DNA of 64,000 nt from Epinephelus fuscoguttatus (taxonomy: Eukaryota > Chordata > Actinopteri > Perciformes > Serranidae): positions 38,484,059-38,548,058 of the forward strand of contig NC_064755.1 of assembly GCF_011397635.1 (NCBI RefSeq), written 5' to 3'. The translations under genes and the position numbers were made by a program. The notes under the pieces are model-generated. The model made no database searches. It saw only the letters and a program-made list of their open reading frames with translations, and was not told the DNA's origin. Shown one piece after another: positions 43,690-54,520 of this stretch (position 1 is the stretch's first letter; each line of letters opens with the position of its first letter).

Positions 43690-43945
43690 AGGTCCAGTGT
43701 GAAGGATTTAGAGGGATATGTTGACAGAAATGGAAAACAATAATATAATAATGGTTCTTTCTTGAGTGTATAATCACTTGAAAATAAGAAACCCCATGTT
43801 GCACCACCATATTTCTACAGTAGCCCAGAACGGACAAACCAAACACTGACTCTAGATAGAGACATTCAGGTTTTCATATCAGCCACCATAGTTTCATTTC
43901 TCAACCTCACTGCTAGCTGTCACTAAATCCTACAGACTGGAGCTT
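43690..43945. mobile_element. TTAA-flanked element, GGTCCAGTGTG family
   Basis: It begins AGGTCCAGTGTGAAGG after TTAA and ends AGACTGGAGCTTT before TTAA. The interior shares CAGTAGCCCAGAACGGAC, CAAACCAAACACTGACTC and CACTAAATCCTACA with the family known from fish. It is the cleanest of the three copies here. Confidence 0.75.
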
Positions 43946-44062
43946 TTAAGAAGTTACGATATATAGTTTAAATAAATTATTATATATATTTAAAGAAGTT
44001 ATTGTAGATATGTTTAAAAAACTTATTACATATGTATTTTTTAAAAGTTATTATATATTTAA

Positions 44063-44882
44063 AGCCCCGACAAGGAACTTTAATTTTGAGTTGATTTTGG
44101 CGACCCTGTGGACAAAAGCAGTAGTGTTTTGCCAGAATGAAGCCTACATTTCCCATGAGCTCTAGCGTGTATAGTCGTAAAGACGCTTACCTGGCTCGCG
44201 TATGTGTTTGTTTTGGGGATGAATGAAACAACAAGACAGGAAAACTTTGCCCCCGCTCCTATCGGGGATCCCAGCTCCACCTCTCCAGCGTAAGTGCCAC
44301 CGCCGCCAGGGTAAACGCAGCAGTCGGCTGGTAAGGCTGAAGGTCTGTTTGGCGAGCACTTCCACGGCTTCTTGGACTGAGTATGGAGCGGTGCCTCGCT
44401 TCTTTATTTCTCGGCACTCGCTGGACCCTGTCGACGCCTGGCTGGTACCTGTCGTCGGCCCGGATGAGGTGTTCCAGCCCCGTGGCCCCTGCTCTCCTCG
44501 TCCCCGCTGGCACGGGGTGAATCTGCGCAACCTGTGGCCTCTGTGTGTGGCTCCCCGGACAGCTAACGGCGTGGACCCGCCGGCTCCTGCCAGGATTGGG
44601 CTGGTAGATTGCTAGCGAACAAAACGTTTATCCTGAAGGATTTCACTAGAAATGTAAGCAGCTAGGTAAGATGACGTGTGCCATCTGAGTGCTGTAAATC
44701 GTTTCGTCCTGGAAGCGACCTGGGGCGGACCCGGAGACAGTTTCCTAAAGGTATGGATATACACTATATAGAAATAGCTTATCTTCACACTGATGGTCTC
44801 ATTTGCTGTTGTAGGTCACGCACAGACGTCAGCAGAAACGAGAGACTTTTGCATATCCAGTTAAAAGTTCCTTGTAGCGGCT
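44063..44882. mobile_element. TTAA-flanked TIR element enclosing a LINE 5' fragment
   Basis: The left end is AGCCCCGACAAGGAACTTT and the right end AAGTTCCTTGTAGCGGCT, an 18-20 bp inverted repeat with two or three mismatches, each next to TTAA. Between them lies plus-strand sequence resembling the start of a fish LINE ORF (next entry). No transposase is present. Confidence 0.7.
44223..44670 (+). pseudogene. 5' part of a LINE-type ORF, frameshifted
   Basis: The frame from 44223 carries RRQGKRS, ...FISRHSLDPVDAWLVPVVG, FQPRGPCSPR and ARIGLV, the order seen at the start of a fish non-LTR ORF just before its endonuclease domain. The next expected words (ANKTFILKDF) continue in a different frame from about 44612, so there is a frameshift. 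No polymerase part follows. The GC-rich composition contrasts with the AT-rich DNA on both sides. Confidence 0.55.
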
Positions 44883-44889
44883 TTAAAGA

Positions 44890-46200
44890 AGATGTCATAT
44901 ATGTCTTTAACCCTTTGAAATTGGAGTGATATCTCCGTTCTTGTGCTGCTTTCAGATGCCATTCTTAAGTATTCAAACCTTTGACCTCTGAGCAAACTGG
45001 TGCAATGTCTTTGAAAAATATGGGAAAAAAGGAAATGAGCAACTTGCCAAAAAGATTAAGAGATTTAGTAAGTTATTTCTCAAAGGCTAGGGAGGGGAAA
45101 GACAGGGAAAAACTATATTTCTAAGTATCATTATTATATATATTTAAAATTATGTTGCAGAATTATACTTTAATTTTCAAGCTTTTTTTCCAAGTCATTT
45201 CCTTTTTTGTTTGTTTGTTTCTTTTTTCTTTCTTTTTTTTAAACAAATTTTCCTGTTTTTGATTTTCTCTTTTTGCTAATTTCTTACTCATTTTTTGGCT
45301 CATTTCATCTTTTGTTGCTCATTGCTTTTTTCCCATGTTTTTGAAGGGAAAAAAGGCAATTTGCTTCAGTTTCAAACGGTTACAGAAGTTATATGTTTAA
45401 AGAAAGTTTTGAGCAAATACATGCTGACGAAAAAGGGAAACAGACAGTTACAATTCACTGATGTTTTCTGTCAAGGTTAGTATATCGACTCCAGTAAGGA
45501 ACAGAATAACATAGATTTACTCTGAGGTGAAGGGAGAATGGAGATGGGCTGCGGCAGGGAGCAGGGAGTGTTGGCTGATGGGAGGTGTGGAGGGAACGGT
45601 GTGGTCGAGTGCAGAGAGAATAGCAAAGTGATAGAGCAGGCAGGTAGATGAAGATGAGCTTCACAAACACTAGAACACAAGAAGTGACCTGAACGAGTCA
45701 CTACCACTGACTGGATAATGAGACGATGAGTAGACGGAGGACTGAAGGAGGGTATATACTGAAGCTGGATGAGCTTGATAAGAGTCAGGTGTGGATGGAG
45801 TCAGGAGTCGCAGCTTGACCCTGAAGAGGGAGAGCCATTTGTTTGGATATCAGCAGATACTTTGTCACGTCAGGATCTTTGAGTGTTGATTATAGAGTAT
45901 GTGACACATGTAAAGCTGCGTTTGACAGACAGCAGGTCCGTCATCATGGCGTCCTGACTGGTTATAAACTGAACATATTCAGAGTGTAGAAATCAAACAA
46001 CATGCTGAAACCAGTCCAATAAAACAGGAAGTGATCATTCTGTGTCTTTTAGAGTCACTGAGATAATTGATGATCAGCAGTAATCATCAGGCCTCGTCCC
46101 TCAGAGGGAGCTTCAGGTAAACACTGACGACGTTCAGAAATATGAGGTGAAGACATTTGCATGCTGGACGCAAAGATTGTTTTGTAACAAATGCGTCTGT
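44890..46200. other. Spacer upstream of the GPCR gene, no gene recognised
   Basis: This stretch is AT-rich with poly(T) stretches (45,180-45,300). No open frame with splice context or recognisable motif is seen. A moderately GC-rich, non-repetitive part lies at 45,500-45,900. Confidence 0.4.
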
Positions 46201-46216
46201 ATGCAAACGTCCTGCG

Positions 46217-46327
46217 GGGCGGTGGGAGGGTCTGCTGTGTCTTTATAAAGGATGAAGAGGAGCAGAGAGACTCTTCACTGAGCTGCAGACATCTATCTTC
46301 TTCATCATCATCCTCTGCATCCTCAAG
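46217..46327 (+). promoter_or_regulatory. TATA promoter and non-coding first exon of the GPCR gene
   Basis: A GC box (GGGGCGGTGGGAGGG, from about 46216) is followed by TATAAA at 46244-46249. A start near 46,275 would give a ~55-base exon ending CTCAAG|GTCAGT at 46327. This donor pairs well with the acceptor at 47978 (CCTCCGTCCTCAG), ten bases before the GPCR start codon. The exon is inferred from these signals only. Confidence 0.5.
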
Positions 46328-46994
46328 GTCAGTTCAATCAACACACAGAACAACATGAAATACTCTCCACTTTACTCTGTTCATAGCAAATATAACTTAT
46401 TGATCATCATTGATAACAACCTGTTTAACACATCAGACAATAGAAAACAGTAACAGTCTTTACAATGTGGAGTTTTTGGAGGGAAAACTTAACGAAATGT
46501 GACGTACATGTTTCTAATCAGAGTTTGAATTTGCACATAAAAATAACATTTAACTGGGCATGAAGTTCCACAGAAAAATAAAACACAGACACTAAATATT
46601 CTATTTTATTTTGGGTTTCTGAAGGGTTGTTCAGTGACAGATTTCAGATTGAATCTCTTTTAACTGACAGGATTTTTCAGTCTCAACTTTCTTTGTTTTA
46701 AAGAAAATCAGCAGAGAGCAAAAACAGACGTCACGCACTCATAGTTTGAGGGTTTCAGGGGAAAGTATGCAGATCATATGTAAATCACTCTCTCCTCGTC
46801 CATCGCCTTCAAACCTCCTCAAACCTCCACAACAAACTGGAAACCACCGACACTGAGAAAAAAGAGTGACATGTAGAAAACATCAGAATGTAAAACAATA
46901 ATCTCATAATCAGACTTCAAAGTTTTATTTTCAGTGATTGGAAGTGATTTTCCTGCTCCACCAGAAACACCAGGAACTTGAAAAAAACAGTCTA

Positions 46995-47170
46995 AGGCTG
47001 TGTCGGCAATCACTAACTACCCACTATACAGTCCACTATAGTGAGGTCGCCATTCTGTAGTGCTGTCCAAATGTATAGTAGGAATTATTATACCCCATAC
47101 AGGGGACTCTGAGTATCTGATTGTCATTAACGAAGCATTATATCCCATCATGCATTGCACCAAAGAAATG
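46995..47170. mobile_element. Fragment of a dispersed 'CACTATAGTGAGGTCGCCATT' repeat
   Basis: ACCCACTATACAGTCCACTA followed by GTGAGGTCGCCATTCTGTAG, then GTGCTGTCC...ATGTATAGTA and ATCATGCATTGCACC, resembles a hAT-type non-autonomous repeat of fish. It would lie in the single intron of the GPCR gene. Confidence 0.4.
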
Positions 47171-47987
47171 GACAGGCTATATGGGACGGACAATGAAATG
47201 GTTCAACTTATGATGACATGTTGAAGTTTGTTTTACCACTTTCTTTGTCATGTATTTAAACCAGTGGTTCCCAACCCTTTCCTTGAGGGACCCTTATTTC
47301 AACCATTGTAGACTTTGGATCAACCACAAACATGATTCTGTAGCATTTCACTTACTCACTGTCATCCAGAGTTTGGAGAATATTTCTCCGACCTCTTTGT
47401 GTTTCCACCATTTTCTCCTCTGATTAAGAAACTCTTAAGCCTCTGAAAAGTCCTCCTCCCTGCTCCCGACAGTTAGGAGGTCTTTTAAGATCAAAGAAGT
47501 TTCGTGAATAACTTTTATCTTTACAAAGACCTGACTTAACTTCAAGGGGAAATTCTAGGAGCAACTCTTTGTACGAGGAAGCTTTGTGAATATGGCCCCT
47601 GATGTCCTGAGCTGTTGGACGCCTCAAAGGCATCACGGAGATGAAATGAAATGAATTGCAGAGCACCTGATGCTCCAACATTAATAATTCATGCTGTCAA
47701 TTTATCATAACTCATCACCTTCATGCCTTCAGTGTTTGTTCCCTTCACTCTGTCACTGTGTAAACATGACGGTGTGTTTTATCTTTGATATTCTTTCACG
47801 GTGTATTTGTCGTGGAGGATCATGGACGTTTTCTTCTTCTTTAGCTGCACTGAATGCACTGAAGGCTGTTCTCTACAGGAGCAACGATGATGATGATGAG
47901 GATGAGAGTGTGAATGACTTTAGTTTTTTGGTGCTAATTTCCTGTGCAGATAATAACTTTTCTTCCTCCGTCCTCAGACTGGTCGTG

Positions 47988-48971
47988 ATGGGAAACAGCA
48001 GCACAACGTCTCCTCCATCATCTGTCAATGACTCCAACATCAGCTCCAACCACTCCATCAGCGGGAGCCACTCCTTCAGCCACTTCTGGTCTATGCTCTT
48101 GTCCTCTATGGACAGTTACACTGAGATGATGACCCAGTGTCACCTGGAAACTGATAAACTGGGCTGGTTAGTGGTGAAGATCTTCATACTGGTGACGGCC
48201 CTCCCAGCTAACGCAGGTTTGATGTGGCTGCTGCTGAAGAGGAGGAGAGCCATGACAGCGTCGGAGGTGCTGGGACTCAACGTGTCCCTCATGGACGTCC
48301 TGTACTCTCTCTGCCTGCCTCTAGACATTTACTCCACCCTACATGAGACCTCTGAGATGACCAGCTCCGTCAGAGAGGCCCTGTTTGCGCTCAACCTGTT
48401 CGGCTGCCCGCTGCTGTTGACCTTCATGTGTTTGGAGCGCTACGTGGCGGCAGCTCGGCCTGTCCTCTACATCAGGCTGGGGAGGTGGGAGTACCGGGCC
48501 GTGCTGTGTGCCTGTGCCTGGCTACTCACCCTGGCCGTGGCCCTGTTGGGGTACTTCGTCCAGATGTTCACCATGGCTCTGTCCATGTCCGTCACCATCT
48601 CGCTGCTCTTCCTGCTCATGCTGCTGTGTCTGCTGGGGATTGTGTGGGTGTTGTGTCAGAGCGGCCCAGGCGAAGCTTCAGGGTCCAGCGTGCCGCTGAA
48701 GAGACGTGCTCTGAAGAACATCGTGGCGGTGATGGTGCCGTCAGTCGTGGCGTACTCTCCTCTGGTGGCTCTGGTCCCGTACGTGTCTGTGATCGTCTCT
48801 CAGCCCACAGAGAGTGTCAGCCCCACACAGTGTTCCGTCCTGCAGGTCCTGCTGCTCTTCCCAAACTTCGGCCTGTTCATCGGCCCCATGTTCTACCTGT
48901 CCCGCTTCAGACGGGCGAGCTGCTGGGCCAAAGTGCAACAGAGCCCCAACTCCAAAACACAAACCGAGTAG
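47988..48971 (+). CDS. Class A G-protein-coupled receptor, single coding exon
   Basis: A 327-residue seven-helix receptor of the plasma membrane. The frame is open for 99 further codons upstream, but a CAG acceptor at 47978 makes the Met at 47988 the likely start. The N-terminus is Ser/Asn-rich with four N-glycosylation sequons (N3, N14, N17, N21). TM1 (~58-83) has PANAG; TM2 keeps the conserved aspartate in LNVSLMDVLY. TM3 ends FMCLERYVAAARP, an ERY version of the DRY motif. TM4 has the tryptophan of CACAWLLTL. TM6 has VAYSPL in place of CWxP, and TM7 has FIGPMFYL in place of NPxxY. The overall pattern suggests the P2Y/protease-activated/lipid receptor branch, but I cannot assign the ligand. 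The frame is intact and GC-rich. It may be a fish-specific orphan receptor. Confidence 0.85.
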   Translation: MGNSSTTSPPSSVNDSNISSNHSISGSHSFSHFWSMLLSSMDSYTEMMTQCHLETDKLGWLVVKIFILVTALPANAGLMWLLLKRRRAMTASEVLGLNVSLMDVLYSLCLPLDIYSTLHETSEMTSSVREALFALNLFGCPLLLTFMCLERYVAAARPVLYIRLGRWEYRAVLCACAWLLTLAVALLGYFVQMFTMALSMSVTISLLFLLMLLCLLGIVWVLCQSGPGEASGSSVPLKRRALKNIVAVMVPSVVAYSPLVALVPYVSVIVSQPTESVSPTQCSVLQVLLLFPNFGLFIGPMFYLSRFRRASCWAKVQQSPNSKTQTE

Positions 48972-49349
48972 ATCATCTCTTTATATAGACCCTTTAGCTG
49001 TTAGTAAACTGTATGATGTTTTTTGGTGGGCGGGGCTTAGCTGGAGGCCAAACATTTCTCCACAGGCATTAGTAGAGCTAGCTAGCAAGTTCTGTTGGCT
49101 TGTTTTAGACAATGTAGGAGGATGATGTGAGTGGTGCATTTGGAAATATTCATTCTGAGTGTCGGAGCGCACTCAACAAGATGACATTTTAAGACTCCTA
49201 TGTAGCCACAGCCCTAACAAACTGACATCATGATGGTGTCAGGCCTAAAAGGGTCTGTAGGATAGAAATGTGTTTGAACATGTAGGTCTGCAGCTAATGA
49301 TGATCTCATTATTTATTCAATAGGTGTGATTGTATTTAAATCTGTGCAG

Positions 49350-49355
49350 AATAAA
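49350..49355 (+). terminator. Poly(A) signal of the GPCR gene
   Basis: AATAAA about 380 bases after the stop codon, roughly 200 bases from the 3' end of the convergent minus-strand gene. Confidence 0.55.
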
Positions 49356-49559
49356 CCTGAGTGGAAATTAAACTGTAAATGTTGTGTCATCTTCTTCTGT
49401 GGTGCTTTAATTAAAGAAACCTGAGAGTAGTTTTAACATTAGAATCAGGAGAAGACGAAGAGTCCATCTCCACCAGCTCAGCTCACAAAACCACAAATAA
49501 ACGTCAGCTGCTGATGCTGTGAACTTCCTGTCATATTGTTCCTCTGTGTAAAATACAGA

Positions 49560-49565
49560 TTTATT
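49560..49565 (-). terminator. Poly(A) signal of the small minus-strand gene
   Basis: AATAAA on the minus strand, about 30 bases after the TAA stop at 49594-49596, implying a very short 3' UTR. Confidence 0.5.
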
Positions 49566-49593
49566 TACAAGTTTTCTACATGAAGGAAACATG

Positions 49594-52500
49594 TTAAGTC
49601 AGATCAAATATTTCTGTGACCTCCACACGTCCGTCCTCGCCGACCGTCTCCTGCAGCCGAGGTCGACTCAGCGCCATCCACAGACTCTGCTTCAGCTCCA
49701 GGACCTGCGACACGTACTCCTGCAAAATGAGACCACATTAAACTTTTATCACGTCTCATATCAAACTGCTGCAGGAAACATCACACACATTGTTATAAGA
49801 GGAAGAATCTGAAAGGTGGGTGTTTGATCCAGAGCAGGTGTTTGTGGAGCAGAGAAAAATCAAATAAATAAATGAATGAATGAATAAATAAATAAACAAA
49901 CAAATAAAGAAAGAACTATAATATCAAAATATACTATTAAAAAGAGATGTTGACGTGTTGCAGATGATGTTGCACATGTTGCAGATGTTGACATGTTGCA
50001 GATGTTGACACAGTGCAAATGTTGACATGTTGCAGATGCTGATGTGTTGCAGGAGCGACAAGTTGCAGATGTTGATGTGTTGTGGGTGTTGATATGTCAT
50101 AAATGTTGACATGTTGCAGATGTTGATGTGTTGCAGGTGTCGACATGTCGAGACATGTCGCAGATGTTGATATGTCATAAGTGTTGACATGTTGCAGGTG
50201 TCGACATGTCAAGACATGTTGCAGATGTTGATATGTCATAAGTGTCGACATGTTGCAGGTGTTGACATGTTGTAGGTGTTGACGTGTTGCAGGTGTTGAC
50301 ATGTTGCAAATATTGACAGGTTGCAGGTGTTGACATGTTGCAGGTGTTGACATGTTGCAGGTGTTGATATGTCATAAGTGTCGACATGTTGCAGGTGTTG
50401 ATGTGTTGCACATGTTGACATGTTGCAGATGTTGATGTGTTGCAGGTGTTGACATGTTGCAGATGTTGATGTGTTGCAGGTGTTGACATGTTGCACCTGC
50501 TGACATGTTGCAGGTGTTGACGTGTTGCAAATATTGACAGGTTGCAGGTGTTGACATGTTGCAGGTGTTGACGTGTTGCAGGTGTTGACATGTTGCAAAT
50601 ATTGACAGGTTGCAGGTGTTGACATGTTGCAGGTGTTGATGTGTTGCACATGTTGACATGTTGCTGATGTTGATGTGTTGCACATGTTGACATGTTGCAG
50701 ATGTTGATGTGTTGCAGGTGTTGACATGTTGCACCTGCTGACATGTTGCAGGTGTTGACGTGTTGCAAATATTGACAGGTTGCAGGTGTTGACGTGTTGC
50801 AGGTGTTGACATGTTGCAAATATTGACAGGTTGCAGGTGTTGACATGTTGCAGGTGTTGATGTGTTGCACATGTTGACATGTTGCAGATGTTGATGTGTT
50901 GCAGGTGTTGACATGTTGCACCTGCTGACATGTTGCAGGTGTTGACGTGTTGCAAATATTGACAGGTTGCAGGTGTTGACATGTTGCAGGTGTTGACGTG
51001 TTGCAGGTGTTGACATGTTGCAGGTGTTGATGTGTTGCAGGTGTTGACATGTTGCAGGTGTTGATGTGTTGCAGGTGTTGACATGTTGCAGGTGTTGACA
51101 TGTTGCAGGTGTTGATGTGTTGCAGGTGTTGATATGTCATAAGTATTGACATGTTGCAGATGTTGATGTGTTGCAGGTGTTGACATGTTGCAGGTGTTGA
51201 CATGTTGCAGGTGTTGATATGTCATAAGTATTGACATGTTGCAGATGTTGATGTGTTGCAGGTGTTGACGTGTTGCACATGTTGACAAGCTGCAAATGTT
51301 GACATGTTGCAGGTGTTGATGTGTTGCAGGTGTTGACATGTTGCAGGTGTTGACGTGTTGCAGGTGTTGACATGTTGCAGGTGTTGACGTGTTGCAAATA
51401 TTGACAGATTGCAGGTGTTGACATGTTGCAGGTGTTGACGTGTTGCAGGTGTTGACATGTTGCAGGTGTTGACGTGTTGCAGGTGTTGACGTGTTGCAGG
51501 TGTTGACATGTTGCAGGTGTTGACGTGTTGCAGGTGTTGACATGTTGCAGGTGTTGACGTGTTGCAAATATTGACAGATTGCAGGTGTTGACGTGTTGCA
51601 GGTGTTGACATGTTGCAGGTGTTGACGTGTTGCAGGTGTTGACATGTTGCAGGTGTTGACGTGTTGCAAATATTGACAGATTGCAGGTGTTGACGTGTTG
51701 CAGGTGTTGACGTGTTGCAGGTGTTAACGTGTTGCAAATATTGACAGATTGCAGGTGTTGACGTGTTGCAGGTGTTGACATATTACAGGTGTTGACGTGT
51801 TGCAAATATTGACAGGTTGCAGGTGTTGACGTGTTGCAAATATTGACAGGTTGCAGGTGTTGACGTGTTGCAGGTGTTGACATGTTGCAGGTTTTGACAT
51901 GTTGCAAATATTGACAGGTTGCAGGTGCTGACGTGTTGCAGGTGTTGACATGTTGCAGGTGTTGACATGTCACAGATGTTGAGGTTAATAAAATGTCTCA
52001 CAGCAGGACTGGCAGAGGACAGGTTAGCGAGGACAGACGGCTGCAGCACTGAGTAATAGATCTGTCTGTAACGCTCCACACTCAGACCATGGATCCGGAC
52101 GGACTCCTGATCAGCTGATGTCTCATCATCATCATCTTCATCATCCATCAGCTGTTTCCTCTTCCTCTTCTTCTCTTGTTTATCCTGCTGCTCAGCTTTA
52201 AAGCTGCCATTCCCACATGCTGACATCACTTCCTGTTCAGAGGGAGACACAAAGGACAACAACGAGTCAAGACAAATAACCTGCTGCTCGTTTTACTCAA
52301 CTACTCGATGATGGGAAGGTTACTTTTAAAATGTAAGAGGTTACAGATTACTAGTTAGCCTAAGATATATATCTATTTTAACTACTTATTCAAAGTAATG
52401 TAACTTATCACATTTGATTACTTTTCTAACAAATCATTAGAAGTGAGAAGAAGTCATTTCTGCACAAAGCAGAGACTCAGAGCAACAGAATGAATGTCAA

Positions 52501-52959
52501 ATCCTACATGTAAACCTTTTACTGAAAATAATAAATTCAGATAACCCCCTTTGTAACCGCCATTTTGATCAGTAACTGTAATTTGTGATGTGTCTCACCT
52601 GTGGACCAGAGGACTCTGGTTGTGACTGGAGATCAGGTTGGACCTCACTGACCGTCTCCTCACACTCACAATCTGACATCTGTCTCTGTGTGGAAATGTT
52701 TCACTTTAACATACTTTTGATAAGTTTGTAATCAGCTGTTACACTGATATTTTTCTCTCCTTTTATTATAACTGTTTGATACACTCTACTATCACATACT
52801 CATACAGCCTGACAGCGATCAGCAGCTTCACTCTACACTTCCATGTGTTTTAGTTTGTTGTGATCTCACTTCATTACAACTGACACTTATTTAGACCTTC
52901 ATTATCAAAAGACAAAATATGTTTTTAGTGAAGTTAAACATGTTTCTTACCTTCTCCAT
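49594..52959 (-). CDS. Small acidic/basic protein of unrecognised family, 4 coding exons
   Basis: Exons on the minus strand: 52959-52951, 52685-52599, 52232-52002 and 49719-49594. All introns are GT-AG and phase 0, and joining them gives one uninterrupted frame of 150 residues. The N-terminal part is acidic and cysteine-containing (SDCECEETVSEVQ). The middle has a lysine/arginine cluster (KQEKKRKRKQ, a likely nuclear signal) followed by an aspartate run (DDEDDDDE). The C-terminal part is better structured: GLSVERYRQIYYSVLQPSVL, then YVSQVLELKQSLWMALSRPRL and EDGRVEVTEIFDLT. The regular splice sites, the coherent frame and the amphipathic C-terminus argue for a real gene. I do not recognise the family and give no function. 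The last intron is almost wholly a 17-bp minisatellite. Confidence 0.7.
49946..51983. repeat. 17-bp minisatellite, ~120 units, filling an intron
   Basis: The unit is GCAGGTGTTGACATGTT with frequent CATG/CGTG and GCAGG/GCAGA/GCAAA variants and rarer CATAA or CACCTGC variants. Because 17 is not a multiple of 3 and the minus-strand unit has no stop, all three minus-strand frames are open for hundreds of codons, giving a 17-residue Cys/His/Asn/Thr-rich periodicity. The plus strand has TGA in every frame. Marker variants (CACCTGC at 50493, 50731 and 50918) are spaced by 238 and 187 bp, both multiples of 17, showing larger duplicated blocks. Confidence 0.97.
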
Positions 52960-52999
52960 CTTTGGATGCTGCTCTCTGCAAATGTAGCTGCTGGTTTGA

Positions 53000-54400
53000 A
53001 ACTGATTTCAATTTGAAAAAAGACAAATAAAAACATTCTGTATATTCAGTCCTGGAAACTTTCAGAACTCTGAGGTAAAAACACAACTTAAAAAATAACA
53101 TTTCAACATGATTCATTACATTAAACTGATAAGATGGAGCACTCTGACCGTATCCAGGATGTAAATGGGGATCAAGAATAACGTGCTTTCTCTGTGCTCA
53201 TGTAAACACCAACACCACACAATACACTGATTGACTTAATTTGTTTACATGACAATTCAACTAAAAGACAGTATTCAGTTTCATTATCAGCATCATATCT
53301 GTAATGTTTTATTGAAAGAAGCTCAATTTATAGTTTATGATTCAAGTTTTTATTGGTTTGAAAGGCTCGGTACATGGCATACATATATTAATTTCCTTTT
53401 TTAAAATATGGAGGTGGACTACATAAAGAAGAATTTACAAATAAGTCCAGAAGGAAAGAGAAGAAAACAAACTAACAAACAAAAACAAAACTGCTTTCCC
53501 ATATACAGGGCAGGAAAGTTCCTATTTCAGTTTTATATTTCCAACAGCTATTGTTTCATTCTGTAGTCGTAACAGTGTATGATAATATCTATGTAGTACT
53601 TTATGTTGTGTGAGCTTCCCCCTCGCTCTTACAATATGTGAGATACATATACATAATGTGCATGAAAAATAGATCTGAAAGAAAGGAAAAGAAAAAATGC
53701 ACATATAAATACACACAGATACTTGTACAACTATATGTGATGATTATATGTGTGTAAAGTAATGATCATAACATTTATAATACTGACAATAAACCTAACC
53801 TATAAGGAAATATTCCATACAAATAAAGTAAATAAATAAATACACACACACACACACATGCAATGATTTTAATGTTGCTGTTTTTTTTGATCAGTAGGAA
53901 AAAAATGAATTAACAATAACTGACAAAGCACATAATGCATGTGCATTTATATAAAGAGAGAAGGCAACTGACATAAACCTGTAGCAACACAGCATCAAAT
54001 CATGTTTTATAATTTTAGGTGGGGTTTTTTTGTAACATAAAATGAACTAATCTCATGTTTGGTGACGTGTATTTTAATCTGAACTGAATCTGTTTATTTC
54101 GTCAGCGTGCACAAAGATGACATCACAACATTTTAACCCTTTTAAACCTGGATCAACATCTGTTTTCTTGTGCTGGTTCAGATGACTTCTAAAGCATTTA
54201 AACTGTCAAAACATTTAAAGAAATATAATTTATTTGATTTCTATAGAAAACATAGGGAAAAAGAGGATATTTAGGAAAGTGCTATTAAAAAATTATCAAA
54301 AACTCTATATTCTACATATATATTTAAAATGATGTTACAGAAAATAGATATAGATATTATTTAATTTAATCTTTAGCAATGTTCTTCATAATTTTGTAAT
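53000..54400. other. AT-rich gene-poor stretch
   Basis: No coding exon is supported here. It contains short simple repeats, notably a (CA)n run near 53,843-53,858 and AAATAAAT runs. A weakly repeat-like region begins at 53,341. Confidence 0.45.
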
Positions 54401-54409
54401 TATGGTGCA

Positions 54410-54520
54410 GACTTCATAATAAAAGCCTCTCTGTAGTGCAGACTTCATAATAAAAGCCTCTCTGTATTGTATACTTCATAATAAAAGCCTCTCTGTGGTG
54501 CAGACTTCAGAATAAGAGCG
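54410..54520. repeat. 31-bp tandem repeat, ~3.5 copies
   Basis: The unit is GCAGACTTCATAATAAAAGC followed by CTCTCTGTAGT. The later copies have small changes (ATACTTC, CAGAATAAGAGCG). The first three copies contain AATAAA. Confidence 0.85.

Noticed and set aside
47691-47987. 99-codon N-terminal extension of the GPCR frame
   Set aside because: A splice acceptor ends at 47978 and the extension contains non-receptor low-complexity sequence. An upstream TATA promoter with a matching donor indicates it is intronic.
48428-48988. 186-codon frame overlapping the GPCR
   Set aside because: Shadow frame of the GC-rich receptor exon with no membrane segments or motifs.
50175-51669. Overlapping open frames of 342 and 477 codons on the minus strand, Cys/His-rich and apparently zinc-finger-like
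   Set aside because: They are the readout of a 17-bp minisatellite in three frames. The same 17-residue string appears in each frame, which a real coding region would not do.
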